From positions 1 through 64,000 of the forward strand of contig JAEURJ010000014.1 of the NCBI GenBank assembly GCA_016789305.1: 64,000 bases of DNA, given 5' to 3'. This DNA comes from Anaerolineales bacterium (GTDB lineage: Bacteria; Chloroflexota; Anaerolineae; Anaerolineales; Villigracilaceae). The notes beneath the pieces were generated by a model, which was given only the letters and a program-made list of their open reading frames with translations, was not told the DNA's origin and did not search any database. The position numbers were made by a program, and so were the translations under genes. Below are positions 23,050 to 33,013 of this stretch, piece by piece. Every line of letters begins with the position of its first letter. Position 1 is the stretch's first letter.

Positions 23050-26000
23050 ATGAATGGTGAACCAATGGAACAAAAACAAAACTGGCTCGAACGACCCATC
23101 CACCCTGCATTCCCTGCGATCACAAATGAAATTGTGATCTTTGCAGTGGTCATTCTGCTCGCGATCGCAACCAGATTTTATAAGCTTGAACCGCGCGTCA
23201 TGAGTCACGATGAAAGTTTGCACACTTATTTTTCATGGCTGCTGTATCGTGGTCAAGGCTATCAGCATTCCCCCATGATGCACGGCCCCTTCCAATTTCA
23301 TATTGTTGCCCTCACTTACTTTTTGTTTGGCGCAACAGATTTCACATCCCGCATCCCGACCGCGCTATTTAGCATAGCAATCGTTGCAATGGTGTGGTTT
23401 TGGCGTCACTACCTTGGAAAATGGGGTGCGTTGATCACCGGGTTGCTGCTGGTGATTTCGCCCTACATGTTGTACTATGGGCGGTACGTTCGCAACGAAT
23501 CGTTCGTCGGTTTTTCCGGCATCGTCATGCTATATGCGGTTCTGCGGCATCTTGAATTGGGTGGAAAAAAATATCTTTACTTATTGGCGGCGGCTCTTGC
23601 CCTGCACTTCACTTCCAAAGAAACCTCCTACATTTATGTAGCGGAACTATTGATCTACCTGGCTATTTATTTCTTTGCCAAGGTCACCCGCCATCCATGG
23701 AGAGATAATCTCGCGGATTATCGTGCGTTCGTCATTTCGCTTGCACTTGCCGTTCTACTCGGCGGTTTTGCCGCAGGCTATGGAATTTACACCCGTGAAG
23801 CAGTAAACGCGAGTGGAACGGAAACTGTTGTCCCCAGCGATCCGCTGAACAACACAACAGCGCCTCTTACCGCCACGCAAGCGAGTCCAGTGACCCCAAT
23901 CGCCATCCTGGCTGGGGCGACTCTGATCTCACTGGCTGCAGCTGCATTTTTCATGATCCGCGGATATACATGGGAAAAGCTTCGCTCCGAACGTTCATTT
24001 GATCTCTTAATGGTAGCCGGCACCATCGTGCTTCCATTGCTTGCGCCATTCCCGATCAATCTTGTGGAAAAAAGATATGGTTTGGTTATCCCGACCACCT
24101 TTGAAGAAATCCAGGCACTGAGCACAGACACGCGCGCCATCTTTATTATCGGCGGTTTCCTGCTCTTGATGTTCACGATTGCGATCATCATCGGATTGAT
24201 CTGGGATCGTGAAAAATTCTGGAAGACCTCTGCGATCTTCTGGATTCCCTACACCATCCTATACACAACGGTCTTTACAAACAGCGCCGGTTTCTTTACA
24301 GGCACCATCGGTTCGCTAGGCTATTGGATCGTCCAGCAGGACGTAAATCGTGGAAGCCAGCCGTGGTATTACTATGTTCTGATTCAAATTCCGGTGTACG
24401 AGTTCCTGCCGGCCATCGGTTTCTTCCTCGCCCTCTTTATTGGAATTCCAAGGCTTTTCAAGGCATCCAGGGTGACATCTCAGGATGACGAAAATGAAGT
24501 ACTCACTTTGATCGAAGAAACGCCTGAACAGGCCAACTTCTTCAATACATACACTTTACTTTTGTATTGGAGCATTATGAGTACCATAGCCTTTACGTTT
24601 GCCGGCGAACGCATGCCCTGGCTGACTCTTCACATCACACTCCCGCTGATCATGATCACCGGCTGGGCGCTCGGACAGGTTGTCGAGAAAACAGATTGGG
24701 AAAGCCTTAAGGAAAAGCAGGCCCCACTCATGCTCGGCATTATTGCAGTCTTGATAACCAGTGTAACCAGCGCTTTGATTTCCTACTTTGGACCCAATCC
24801 CCCATTCCAGGGGAAGGACCTTGCGCAGTTACAGGCGACAAGTGCATTTATTCTGCCTGCGATCGTTGCGATCCTAAGCAGCGGTGCCGTGATTTACATC
24901 CTGCGTGATTGGACGTTTATGATGGTCAACCGTGTGGTGCTGTTAACTTTCTTTGCATTCCTCGCGATCCTCACAGGACGAACTGCCTTCCGCGCTTCTT
25001 ATATTACATACGATCAGGCAACAGAATTTCTTGTCTACGCGCACGGTGCAACCGGCATCAAGGAGATCATCAGTCAAGCAAAGGAAATTTCGGAGCGCAC
25101 AACCGGGGGCATGGGAATCTCTCTTGCCTATGACGCAAGCGCACCCGACACGGGCGTTTCCTGGCCTTTTGTTTGGTATCTGCGTGACTTCACCAATCAA
25201 CGGGCGTTCGATCAGCCCACTCGTTCGCTTCGTGAATCAACGATCATCATCGTCGACCAAAAGAACTTCGATAAGATCGAGCCTGCCATCGGTCCCGGCT
25301 ATTACCGCGTGGATTACATCCGCATGTGGTGGCCGATGCAGGATTACTTCAGCCTGGTTACGGATCGCGACCCCAATCAACCATTCCCGGAAGATTACAA
25401 GTGCAGCGGCGTGATGAGCTTCCTGAAATTAAGAAAATCAAAGGATTACTCCAATTTCTGTGAAGGCTTTACCGACCCTGCTGTTCGAGCCGGCATCATT
25501 CAGATCTGGCTGAACCGCGATTACACTTTATATGCCCAGGCAAAAGGCCGTACAGACTTAACCGTTGCGACCTGGGAACCATCCAACAAAATGCGCATGT
25601 ATATCAAGTCTGATGTCGCCTCGCAAATATGGAATTATGGCGTCACCAGTACAATGACCGAAACGCAGGTCGACCCAACTGAAGGCAAGTTCGTAACGCT
25701 TGCATCAGACTTCCAGGCCGATGTCTTGAGAACGAATCCCATTCCGTTGAATGCTCCACGCTCCCTGGCATTTGCAGGCGATGGTACATTCTATGTTGCC
25801 GACTCACGCAACAACCGCATCCTGCATATGGATGCTGAAGGTAATGTATTGCAAACGTGGGGATCGTTTGTGGATGTGGCCAGCACACCGGGAAACAGCA
25901 ACGGTAACTTCAATGAGCCGTGGGGTGTGGCTGTCAGCCCGGATGGGTATGTTTATGTAACTGACGTTTGGAATCACCGTGTTGAGAAATTTACCTCGAC

Positions 26001-26595
26001 GGGAGCATTCGTCAAGACGTGGGGATTCTTCGGCCAGGGTGAAGCGCCGGATTCATTCTACGGTCCGCGCGGTTTGGCGGTGGATGCCGAAGGGCGGGTC
26101 TATGTCGCAGACACAGGGAACAAGCGTATCGTTGTGTTCGATGCGGATGGTAATTTCATCACTCAATTTGGCGGCGGAGGCTATGATCCCGGCAAGTTCG
26201 ATGAACCCGTTGGGGTAACGGTCGACAGAAATGGAACCGTCTATGTTGTGGATACCTGGAATCAACGCGTCCAAACATTTACGCCGCTGGAGACCGATGG
26301 CGTACTGAGCTTCGTTCCCAACAAGCAATGGGACGTGTACGGCTGGTTTGGACAATCGCTCGACAACAAGCCATTCATCGCGGTTAATAACGACCTGCAT
26401 GTTTTCATTACCGACCCGGAAGGCTATCGTGTGATGGAATTCGACCCGAACGGAACGTTAATCCGCGTGTGGGGTGAATACGGTGACACGGAAACACAGT
26501 TCGGTTTGGCATCCGGCATCGCCGTTGACCCGGAAAATCACATTTGGGTGACGGATGGATACTTCAATCGAATCATAAGATTTACACTTCCGTAA
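23050..26595 (+). CDS. PMT-type glycosyltransferase (Agl23-like) fused to NHL repeats
   Basis: The first ~620 residues are polytopic with a PMT/GT-C layout: an acidic HDESLHTYF in the first extracytoplasmic loop, HGPFQFH, SPYMLYYGRYVRNESF and HFTSKETSYIY. This matches the TIGR03663 flippase-activity-associated family (Agl23). GT-C enzymes transfer sugar from a lipid carrier outside the membrane. After a ~270-residue extracytoplasmic part, residues ~890-1180 form NHL/six-bladed propeller repeats (FYVADSRNNRILHMD, VYVTDVWNHRVEKF, VYVADTGNKRIVVFD, VYVVDTWNQRVQTF, IWVTDGYFNRIIRF). The fusion suggests a membrane-anchored transferase with a surface-displayed propeller for substrate or partner binding. 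M6 (23065) is an alternative start, with GGTGA upstream. Confidence 0.8.
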   Translation: MNGEPMEQKQNWLERPIHPAFPAITNEIVIFAVVILLAIATRFYKLEPRVMSHDESLHTYFSWLLYRGQGYQHSPMMHGPFQFHIVALTYFLFGATDFTSRIPTALFSIAIVAMVWFWRHYLGKWGALITGLLLVISPYMLYYGRYVRNESFVGFSGIVMLYAVLRHLELGGKKYLYLLAAALALHFTSKETSYIYVAELLIYLAIYFFAKVTRHPWRDNLADYRAFVISLALAVLLGGFAAGYGIYTREAVNASGTETVVPSDPLNNTTAPLTATQASPVTPIAILAGATLISLAAAAFFMIRGYTWEKLRSERSFDLLMVAGTIVLPLLAPFPINLVEKRYGLVIPTTFEEIQALSTDTRAIFIIGGFLLLMFTIAIIIGLIWDREKFWKTSAIFWIPYTILYTTVFTNSAGFFTGTIGSLGYWIVQQDVNRGSQPWYYYVLIQIPVYEFLPAIGFFLALFIGIPRLFKASRVTSQDDENEVLTLIEETPEQANFFNTYTLLLYWSIMSTIAFTFAGERMPWLTLHITLPLIMITGWALGQVVEKTDWESLKEKQAPLMLGIIAVLITSVTSALISYFGPNPPFQGKDLAQLQATSAFILPAIVAILSSGAVIYILRDWTFMMVNRVVLLTFFAFLAILTGRTAFRASYITYDQATEFLVYAHGATGIKEIISQAKEISERTTGGMGISLAYDASAPDTGVSWPFVWYLRDFTNQRAFDQPTRSLRESTIIIVDQKNFDKIEPAIGPGYYRVDYIRMWWPMQDYFSLVTDRDPNQPFPEDYKCSGVMSFLKLRKSKDYSNFCEGFTDPAVRAGIIQIWLNRDYTLYAQAKGRTDLTVATWEPSNKMRMYIKSDVASQIWNYGVTSTMTETQVDPTEGKFVTLASDFQADVLRTNPIPLNAPRSLAFAGDGTFYVADSRNNRILHMDAEGNVLQTWGSFVDVASTPGNSNGNFNEPWGVAVSPDGYVYVTDVWNHRVEKFTSTGAFVKTWGFFGQGEAPDSFYGPRGLAVDAEGRVYVADTGNKRIVVFDADGNFITQFGGGGYDPGKFDEPVGVTVDRNGTVYVVDTWNQRVQTFTPLETDGVLSFVPNKQWDVYGWFGQSLDNKPFIAVNNDLHVFITDPEGYRVMEFDPNGTLIRVWGEYGDTETQFGLASGIAVDPENHIWVTDGYFNRIIRFTLP

Positions 26596-26605
26596 GAGCT
26601 TCATT

Positions 26606-26639
26606 CAAGAGCAGGGATCAACTCCCTGCTCTTGTTTTT
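26606..26639 (+). terminator. Terminator
   Basis: CAAGAGCAGGGA-TCAAC-TCCCTGCTCTTG followed by TTTTT is a classic intrinsic terminator after the glycosyltransferase-NHL gene. Confidence 0.9.
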
Positions 26640-26644
26640 GATGG

Positions 26645-26653
26645 TGGTATAAT
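26645..26653 (+). promoter_or_regulatory. Extended -10 promoter of sucCD
   Basis: TGGTATAAT is a TGn-extended -10 with a perfect TATAAT at 26648-26653. There is no -35 at the right distance. The sucC ATG is 40 bp downstream with AAGGGAAAAG as ribosome binding site. Confidence 0.6.
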
Positions 26654-26692
26654 GCCGATGCTTTTTAACCAAAAATCCTTCAAGGGAAAAGA

Positions 26693-27832
26693 ATGAAACT
26701 TCACGAATATCAATCAAAAACGATTTTTGCAAAATATGGAATCCCGATCCCCAAGGGCCGGGTGGCGGCTACCGCTCAGGAAGCAAAACAAATTGCAGAT
26801 GAGCTCGGTGGCCGCGTTGTAGTTAAATCGCAGGTGCTCGTGGGTGGACGAGGCAAGGCCGGCGGCGTGAAACTCGCCAAGGATTCTGCCGAGGCTGAGC
26901 AACTTGCAACGCAAATTCTGGGAATGGAGATCAAGGGACTGCCGGTTCGCAAGGTGCTGATCGATGAAGCTTCCGCCATTGACCAGGAAATCTATTTTGC
27001 GATCACAGATGACCGCGCCGCAAAGAAGCCGGTGATCATCGCTTCCGCCGCAGGCGGCATTGACATTGAAGAAGTGGCGGCCAAGACTCCCGAAAAGATC
27101 ATCAAGGTTCATATTGACCCGCTGCTTGGGATGCGTGAATACATCGCACGTGATGTTGCCGCAGCCATCGACCTCCCCCGCGAATACTGGCGTGACTTTA
27201 CCAAGATCGCCATGGGATTGTACGAAGTCTACAAAAACACAGACGCCTCTCTTGCCGAGATCAACCCTCTGGTGATCACCAAGGACAAAAAATTGGTGGC
27301 GCTCGACGGCAAGATGATGATCGACGACAACGCACTCTTCCGTCAGCCCGAGTTGAACGAAATGCGCGACACAGATGAAGATGCCCCTTCAGAAATTGAA
27401 GCCCGCAAGTACGGACTCTCCTTCATCAAGCTGGATGGCAACATCGGCTGCATGGTCAACGGAGCGGGTTTGGCAATGACCAGCATGGACGTGATCAAAC
27501 TCTTCGGCGGTGAACCAGCCAACTTTTTAGATGTCGGAGGCGGTGCGAGTTCCGAAAAAGTGGCAGCCGCCATGCGCATCATCCTGACCGATCCGAACGT
27601 GAAAGCAGTCCTCTTCAATATCTTCGGCGGCATCACCCGCTGTGATGAAGTGGCCCGCGGCATTTTAGTTGCGATGGACGAAGTCAAACCGAAAGTTCCG
27701 ATGGTGGTCCGGCTTGTTGGGACCAACGCAGAAGAGGGCCGTAAATTGCTCGAGAATGCAAAGATGATCACCGCAGAAACCCTCGCCGACGCGGCGAAGA
27801 AATCTGTTGAAGCCGCGAAGAAAGGGAAATAG
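26693..27832 (+). CDS. sucC: Succinyl-CoA synthetase beta subunit
   Basis: The ADP-forming ligase subunit of the TCA cycle has an N-terminal ATP-grasp domain beginning MKLHEYQSK, with [18 protein letters not shown] as the nucleotide-binding strand-loop. EINPLVIT carries the metal-binding acidic and Asn residues. The C-terminal ligase CoA-binding domain contains [18 protein letters not shown] and [13 protein letters not shown]. The 379-residue length is normal. With SucD it converts succinyl-CoA, phosphate and nucleoside diphosphate to succinate, CoA and NTP. sucD starts 2 bp after its stop, so the pair is one operon. Confidence 0.95.
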   Translation: MKLHEYQSKTIFAKYGIPIPKGRVAATAQEAKQIADELGGRVVVKSQVLVGGRGKAGGVKLAKDSAEAEQLATQILGMEIKGLPVRKVLIDEASAIDQEIYFAITDDRAAKKPVIIASAAGGIDIEEVAAKTPEKIIKVHIDPLLGMREYIARDVAAAIDLPREYWRDFTKIAMGLYEVYKNTDASLAEINPLVITKDKKLVALDGKMMIDDNALFRQPELNEMRDTDEDAPSEIEARKYGLSFIKLDGNIGCMVNGAGLAMTSMDVIKLFGGEPANFLDVGGGASSEKVAAAMRIILTDPNVKAVLFNIFGGITRCDEVARGILVAMDEVKPKVPMVVRLVGTNAEEGRKLLENAKMITAETLADAAKKSVEAAKKGK

Positions 27833-27834
27833 AC

Positions 27835-28698
27835 ATGAGTGTATTAGTCGATAAGAATACACGCCTGATCGTTCAGGGCGTGACTGGCAATGAAGGGCTA
27901 TTTCACACGACCCAAATGGTCGCTTACGGGACCAATGTGGTCGGGGGTGTGACGCCCGGTAAAGGCGGAGAATGGGTTCTGGATGGCAAGCTCCCCGTCT
28001 TTGACTCGGTCAAGATGGCGAAGGAAGCCACCGATGCAAACGCCAGCATCATTTTTGTCCCAGCCCGCTTCGCACCGGACGCGATGCTTGAAGCCGCTGA
28101 CGCAGGCATTCCTTTGATCATTTGTATTACCGAAGGCGTGGCCGTGCAGGACATGATGCGCGTGCGCAATTATCTCGATCAAAAGAAAGTCCGTCTCATC
28201 GGACCGAACTGCCCCGGTCTGCTCACCCCCGGTGAAGCCAAGGTCGGCATCATCCCCGGCAACATCGCCATTCCCGGCAATATCGGTGTAGTCTCCCGCT
28301 CCGGCACATTGACCTATGAAGTGTTGTATGCGATGAAGAACCTCAAGATGGGAGCATCCACTTGTGTGGGCATCGGCGGTGACCCGGTTAACGGCACTAA
28401 CTTTACCGACGTGCTTGAAATGTTTGAGCATGATCCAAAGACCGAGAAGGTCATCATGATCGGTGAGATCGGCGGCAATGAAGAGGAACGCGCCGCTGAA
28501 TATATTTCATCCAAGATGACAAAACCCGTCGCGGCATTCATCGCCGGTCAAACTGCTCCTCCCGGAAAACGCATGGGCCATGCCGGCGCGATCATCGAAG
28601 GCGGCGCAGGCACCGCGGCGGACAAGGTCAAGGCCTTGGAAGCGGCAGGCGTGAAAGTTGCCAAACACCCGGAAGAAATTCCAACCCTTTTACAATAA
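27835..28698 (+). CDS. sucD: Succinyl-CoA synthetase alpha subunit
   Basis: The CoA-binding subunit that carries the phosphohistidine intermediate. The N-terminal Rossmann domain begins [30 protein letters not shown] precedes the CoA site, and SRSGTLTYE follows. [14 protein letters not shown] near the C-terminus contains the phosphorylated His. At 287 residues it is complete. It follows sucC with a 2-bp gap. Three hairpins in the short downstream region separate it from the convergent acpP. Confidence 0.95.
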   Translation: MSVLVDKNTRLIVQGVTGNEGLFHTTQMVAYGTNVVGGVTPGKGGEWVLDGKLPVFDSVKMAKEATDANASIIFVPARFAPDAMLEAADAGIPLIICITEGVAVQDMMRVRNYLDQKKVRLIGPNCPGLLTPGEAKVGIIPGNIAIPGNIGVVSRSGTLTYEVLYAMKNLKMGASTCVGIGGDPVNGTNFTDVLEMFEHDPKTEKVIMIGEIGGNEEERAAEYISSKMTKPVAAFIAGQTAPPGKRMGHAGAIIEGGAGTAADKVKALEAAGVKVAKHPEEIPTLLQ

Positions 28699-28702
28699 AT
28701 AA

Positions 28703-28814
28703 CGAAATGCTCGTGCGGGGGCTTGGCCCCCGCACGAGCATTTCGTAGGGGCGCAGCGTCGCTGTGCCCCTACAAGTTAAACACGTAGAGCCGCCTCATT
28801 TGAAGCGGCTCTAC
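28703..28814. repeat. Three consecutive hairpins between convergent genes
   Basis: Stem 1 spans 28703-28745 (20-bp perfect arms, TTG loop). Stem 2 spans 28745-28773 (GTAGGGGC...GCCCCTAC with an inner CAGCG/CGCTG). Stem 3 spans 28785-28814 (GTAGAGCCGC/GCGGCTCTAC). They lie between sucD and acpP. They lack long T-runs, so they may be dispersed palindromic repeats that also stop or protect transcripts. Confidence 0.75.
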
Positions 28815-28834
28815 GGTTATAATCCTGTTATTAA

Positions 28835-29071
28835 TTATTTCTTGTTGGCGTCGATGTAAGCAACCGCTTCACCGACCGTGGTGATCTTCTGAGCAGCTTC
28901 GTCAGAGATCTCCGCGCCGAACTTGTCTTCGAACGCCATGATCAACTCAACGAGGTCGAGTGAATCAGCTTCGAGGTCCTCACGGAAGCGGGCTTCCGGC
29001 GTGATTTTCGCCTCATCCGCACCGAGTAAATCCTTTACAATTCCTTTGAGTTCAGTATATGTGTCAGACAT
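28835..29071 (-). CDS. acpP: Acyl carrier protein
   Basis: A small acidic protein of 78 residues with [16 protein letters not shown], whose Ser in DSL receives the 4'-phosphopantetheine arm. It carries growing acyl chains for fatty acid synthesis. I start at 29071, because GGAGG lies about 6 bases upstream; the in-frame ATG at 29083 sits over that site. A consensus promoter lies upstream. No other fatty acid genes are adjacent. Confidence 0.93.
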   Translation of the reverse strand: MSDTYTELKGIVKDLLGADEAKITPEARFREDLEADSLDLVELIMAFEDKFGAEISDEAAQKITTVGEAVAYIDANKK

Positions 29072-29103
29072 GACAGCCTCCATCTAAATTTTTGACTGGC
29101 TTT

Positions 29104-29131
29104 ATTGTAATCGGTAGTAAAACCGTGTCAA
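29104..29131 (-). promoter_or_regulatory. Sigma70-type promoter of acpP
   Basis: On the minus strand TTGACA (29131-29126), a 16-bp spacer and TACAAT (29109-29104) lie 33 bp before the acpP start. This is a near-consensus promoter. Confidence 0.75.
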
Positions 29132-29167
29132 GCCAGCTTTGATTATCAAACACAGGAACACTCCCTC

Positions 29168-30196
29168 ATGACAAAAGTTGCGCCGATCGACCAAAGAAAA
29201 GCAGACCACATCAAGATCAATTTGGAACAGGACGTGCGCTCGGCACTGACCAGCGGACTGGAAAAATACCACTTCACCCATGAAGCCCTGCCTGAACTGG
29301 ACTTGAACCGCATCGACACAAGCCTCAGCCTGTTCGGCAAACGATTGACATCCCCCACCCTCGTCAGCTCGATGACCGGCGGAACTTCCGAAGCAGAGGC
29401 GATCAACCTGCGCCTCGCCGAAGCCGCACAGGAATGCGGTATCGCGATGGGAGTCGGTTCACAGCGCGCCGCCATCGAACACCCCGAACAAGCGCGGACG
29501 TTTCAGGTACGCAAAGTGGCGCCTGATATTTTGTTGTTTGGCAACATCGGCGCTGTGCAATTTAACTATGGCTATGGCGTGGATCAATGCCGCCGCGCCG
29601 TGGACATGATCCAAGCGGACGCGTTGTATCTGCATTTGAATCCATTACAGGAAGCCGTGCAGGATGCGGGCGATATAAATTGGATCGGCATCACAAAGAA
29701 GATCGAAGAAGTGTGCAAGAAATTGGAAGTGCCCGTCATTGCAAAAGAAGTGGGCTGGGGAATTTCAGAACGCACGGCAAAGATGCTTGCCGATTGCGGT
29801 GTGAAAGCCATCGATGTTGCCGGTGCAGGCGGCACAAGCTGGTCACAAGTGGAGATGCACCGCGCGCCCGATGAATTCACCCGCCAACTCGCAGCGACAT
29901 TTGTCGGCTGGGGAATCCCAACTGCAGAATCCATACTAAACGCTAAGCGAGCCGTCCCCGGCACGCTTATTTTCGCCAGCGGCGGAATCAAAGACGGGCT
30001 GGATATCGCCAAGTGCATCGCCCTCGGTGCTACCCTGGGCGGCATGGCGGGCAACTTCTTGAAAGCCGCCGCAGTCTCCACCGAAAAAGCCGTGGACATG
30101 ATGAAGCTCACCAAACGCCAGATCGAAGTCACGATGTTTGCGTCAGGGGTGGGAATGCTCAACGAATTACAACAAGGTAAATTGCAAAGGCAATAA
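29168..30196 (+). CDS. fni: Isopentenyl-diphosphate delta-isomerase, type 2
   Basis: An FMN- and NAD(P)H-dependent enzyme that interconverts isopentenyl and dimethylallyl diphosphate for isoprenoid synthesis. Features are [11 protein letters not shown] at the N-terminus (substrate-binding Arg/Lys), [10 protein letters not shown] (FMN loop) and [24 protein letters not shown] carries the metal-ligand region, and [14 protein letters not shown] and [14 protein letters not shown] bind FMN phosphate. The 342-residue length is usual. A polyprenyl synthase that uses its product lies ~8 kb downstream. A small membrane protein gene begins one base after its stop. Confidence 0.93.
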   Translation: MTKVAPIDQRKADHIKINLEQDVRSALTSGLEKYHFTHEALPELDLNRIDTSLSLFGKRLTSPTLVSSMTGGTSEAEAINLRLAEAAQECGIAMGVGSQRAAIEHPEQARTFQVRKVAPDILLFGNIGAVQFNYGYGVDQCRRAVDMIQADALYLHLNPLQEAVQDAGDINWIGITKKIEEVCKKLEVPVIAKEVGWGISERTAKMLADCGVKAIDVAGAGGTSWSQVEMHRAPDEFTRQLAATFVGWGIPTAESILNAKRAVPGTLIFASGGIKDGLDIAKCIALGATLGGMAGNFLKAAAVSTEKAVDMMKLTKRQIEVTMFASGVGMLNELQQGKLQRQ

Positions 30197-30197
30197 C

Positions 30198-30611
30198 TTG
30201 GTAAATTTTCTCAGAAATTCAAAAAGAGCATTGTTCGCTTCACTTACTCTAGGTCTTATCGCTCTTATTGCATGGGCAGCCATATTGGGATCGTTAAAAT
30301 CTGTTCAATACACTCCAATCCCTCCCACGGAAACTCCCCTTCCTCCATTTATCTTGCACATTCCAGAAAAGGCGCTTTGGAATAACTATCTACACATTTC
30401 CGCTGAAACGTCCGCAGGGACATCATGCAGACTCACCTACATCCCGCCGATGGGGACAACACATGAAATGGACACCATCGCAGACGAAAGTGGGCTGTGC
30501 TCATGGAGGTTCAAAATCTCAGAGGAAGAAGGAAAGGGTCCCGGCCGGTTGATCTTCACGATCAACGGAACCAGCGAAACACACTTCATCGAAATACGAA
30601 GAAGTTTTTAG
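30198..30611 (+). CDS. Small membrane-anchored hypothetical protein
   Basis: One transmembrane helix (ALFASLTLGLIALIAWAAIL) is followed by a short Pro/Thr linker (PIPPTETPLPP) and a ~90-residue extracytoplasmic domain. That domain has two Cys residues that could pair (TSCRLTY and GLCSWRF). The likely start is TTG at 30198, one base after the fni stop, with AAAGG upstream. An ATG at 30138 exists but lies inside fni. The beta-strand-like pattern suggests an Ig-like or beta-sandwich domain, but no family is recognised. It is probably cotranscribed with fni and ends at a hairpin terminator. Confidence 0.6.
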   Translation: MVNFLRNSKRALFASLTLGLIALIAWAAILGSLKSVQYTPIPPTETPLPPFILHIPEKALWNNYLHISAETSAGTSCRLTYIPPMGTTHEMDTIADESGLCSWRFKISEEEGKGPGRLIFTINGTSETHFIEIRRSF

Positions 30612-30622
30612 GATGAGAAATA

Positions 30623-30648
30623 AACCGCACAGCAAATGCTGTGCGGTT
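30623..30648 (+). terminator. Terminator
   Basis: AACCGCACAGCA-AA-TGCTGTGCGGTT followed by CTTAT ends the fni transcript. Confidence 0.75.
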
Positions 30649-30752
30649 CTTATACTGTCACTCTGCCTGTACCGTGCAACAGGCACGCGTGAGCCGCGAT
30701 CTTGCTTTTTGCGGCGAAGAGTCTTTACGATTATCTTAGAGACACATCATGA

Positions 30753-32063
30753 TTATTTTTGCGCTGCAGAAATCTGGACCGTATACAGTTTCTGCTCCGG
30801 TGCAAGGTTGCACGCTGAAATCGGCTGGTCGGATGGGCAGTTTGCATCCGGCGAAGGGATCCAATCCACGGTGATCAAGAGCAGGCCCATGTCACGGGTC
30901 ATAGCCGTTGTAGAACCCATCGGTCCATCCGCCTGATAGTTTGTTTGTTCAGTCCATCCCAGAAAGGCTTCAACCAAAGTCGCGCGGACAGAAGCGGGAT
31001 TGGAAAATTTCATACCGGTTGCCATCGCGGTCAGGATACACCCCTTGCCGCTTTCCCCGGTGATCGAGTCCATAAAGTTTCCGCTGGGCTCCATCGAAAA
31101 AGCCAGCGCAATGGCATTGGCCGCAATATCCTGCAAAATCCCGCAGACTTCTACCGAGACGGGAACATAAGGCAAATTGGAAGGGGCAACCGCGCTGACT
31201 CCGGCGGGAATGTTCACTTCCACGGTATAGCCGATTGGTTGCTGCGAGAGCGACTGCACCTCAATGAAGTAATCCTGCCTGGCATTCAAGATACCACTCC
31301 AGACCAAATTTGGACCTTGAGTCAGCACGGTCCCGTCTGCGCCGACGATGTATAAAGACACATATGGCATCGAAACAGACAAAGGCTCCGTATTCAAGTT
31401 GACATTCATTCGCTGTCCCTTCCCGGCAGACAGCACAAAGCGAATCGCCTGATTCACGGAAAGTTGACCGGACGTAAACCACGATTCCGTGTACGGCTGG
31501 AACTGGATGCGCCCGCCATCAAGGATCGTCGTCGGCTTTTGATTCATCAACGCCTCCTCGGATGCTGCGGGGCAATCTGTTGCAACGCTGAACGCTGTGA
31601 AGCGCCCATCCGGCGAAGCCGGCACACCGAACATCGAGCCACAGGCCCACTGACCCGGCGGGCTTACAACAATGTTCGATATCGTCTGGTTCTCAGCCAC
31701 GATGACAAATGCCAGAGTGGTCCCATCCAAGGTATAGCCGGTGTACGCGCCCGAGTCCGCTGCAAATGCAAAAACCTGATAAGACCCGGGCGGCACGGTC
31801 AGAGTGAACGAAGCCTCCCCATCGGTCGCCTGGGTTTCAGTGAAGGCCCATAACCCGCTGGTTGGGTCCACTGCATAGATGACCATGTGCGGTGTGGGCG
31901 GAGCGCTCAAATGTACGACGCCGGTGATGTACCCCGGTTGAGCAACCGAGAGCGACGGTGCCGGAGTAGGCCCAGGCGGTAACTCGACAGCAGGTGCACA
32001 CCCATTCAACAACAGGATCGCAAAGATCAAAACAATGGCTTGAAAAAATTCCCGTCTTTTCAT
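30753..32063 (-). CDS. Lipoprotein with carboxypeptidase-regulatory-like domain
   Basis: A lipoprotein signal (LLLNGC, C22) is followed by a Pro-rich linker. A ~100-residue beta-sandwich follows (GYITGVVHLSAPPTPHMVIYAV...SFTLTVPPGSYQVFAF), matching the carboxypeptidase-regulatory or CNA-B-like fold. The C-terminal ~280 residues contain a second likely beta-rich domain with scattered Cys (WACGSMFG, VCGILQD, KGCILTAM, NCPSDQPISACN) and no motif I can name. It is anchored outside the membrane. The gene is monocistronic and divergent from the phosphatase gene. Function unknown; a surface-binding role is likely. Confidence 0.65.
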   Translation of the reverse strand: MKRREFFQAIVLIFAILLLNGCAPAVELPPGPTPAPSLSVAQPGYITGVVHLSAPPTPHMVIYAVDPTSGLWAFTETQATDGEASFTLTVPPGSYQVFAFAADSGAYTGYTLDGTTLAFVIVAENQTISNIVVSPPGQWACGSMFGVPASPDGRFTAFSVATDCPAASEEALMNQKPTTILDGGRIQFQPYTESWFTSGQLSVNQAIRFVLSAGKGQRMNVNLNTEPLSVSMPYVSLYIVGADGTVLTQGPNLVWSGILNARQDYFIEVQSLSQQPIGYTVEVNIPAGVSAVAPSNLPYVPVSVEVCGILQDIAANAIALAFSMEPSGNFMDSITGESGKGCILTAMATGMKFSNPASVRATLVEAFLGWTEQTNYQADGPMGSTTAMTRDMGLLLITVDWIPSPDANCPSDQPISACNLAPEQKLYTVQISAAQK

Positions 32064-32251
32064 ATGCTTTCATTCCTTTTTGGGTTGGATGATTTTACTG
32101 ACTTCAGATCAGAATCTACCACTAATTACAGTTTTCACAATACATCAGTTGCCAAGGGGAAATGAAAGGGGTTGCGATGTCGTGATCCTGTTTTGCAGAA
32201 AAAGGCGCAAAAGATGGAAATAAATTAGAATGACGGTCGAGACAACGTGCC

Positions 32252-33013
32252 ATGAAAAACCCGCCCACGTCCCAACTCACCCATTTTCTGTTAGCCGCCG
32301 ATATCGACGGCACCTTGCTCGGCGATGAAGCCGGTGAGGCGTTGCTTCACGAATTTATCGACAAGCAAGCCGGGCAGTTTACATTAGCCTACATCACAGG
32401 GCGTTATCGCTCCTCCGTGCTTGAGTTGATCGAAGAAGGGCGATTGCCGCGTCCGCGTTTCATTTGCGGTGAAGTGGGAACCGAAATCCTCGATATGGAA
32501 GATCCCTCAAACGAAATCGGTCAGGCGTATGCCTCGCAAGTCTCATCCACTTGGGATTTGGAAGAAATCTATCGGCTTGGCACTGGCGATGGCATTCATC
32601 CCCAGGAATTCGAGAAAGGCCAGCCGCGTTTTCAAGCCGGCTTTCATTGGGATGCCCGCCAGAAATCCCTGCATGGGTTTCATGAACGGCTCTCCCACTT
32701 CGATCAAATCTACATTCAAGCCAGTTACAGCGAGTTCATCGATGTGATGCCAGGTGTATTGGGCAAAGGCAATGCCGTGCGCTTTCTACAAAAACAACTC
32801 GGGCTGTCTCACGAACAAGTGGTCATCGCCGGAGATTCAGGCAACGACCGCCAAATGTTCGAGATGGGATTCAAAGGGATCATTCCGGTCAACGCGCTTG
32901 AAGAGCTGAAAGCCATTGCGCGCCAACCCTGGCATTATCACAGTTCACATCCGGCGGCACGCGGCGTATTTGACGGCCTGCGTCACTTTGGGTTTATCGA
33001 GGCCGTTCAATGA
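32252..33013 (+). CDS. HAD phosphatase of the sucrose-phosphatase type
   Basis: FLLAADIDGTLLGDEAG contains HAD motif I, LAYITGRY motif II, and VVIAGDSGNDRQMFEMG motif IV. GEVGTEI and the cap layout fit the sucrose-6-phosphate phosphatase (S6PP, Pfam PF05116) branch of Cof-type HAD enzymes. It would dephosphorylate sucrose 6-phosphate or a similar sugar phosphate; no sucrose-phosphate synthase is nearby, so the substrate is open. At 253 residues it is a complete catalytic domain. No clear ribosome binding site precedes the ATG. Its stop overlaps the ATG of the next gene by 4 bp. Confidence 0.75.
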   Translation: MKNPPTSQLTHFLLAADIDGTLLGDEAGEALLHEFIDKQAGQFTLAYITGRYRSSVLELIEEGRLPRPRFICGEVGTEILDMEDPSNEIGQAYASQVSSTWDLEEIYRLGTGDGIHPQEFEKGQPRFQAGFHWDARQKSLHGFHERLSHFDQIYIQASYSEFIDVMPGVLGKGNAVRFLQKQLGLSHEQVVIAGDSGNDRQMFEMGFKGIIPVNALEELKAIARQPWHYHSSHPAARGVFDGLRHFGFIEAVQ

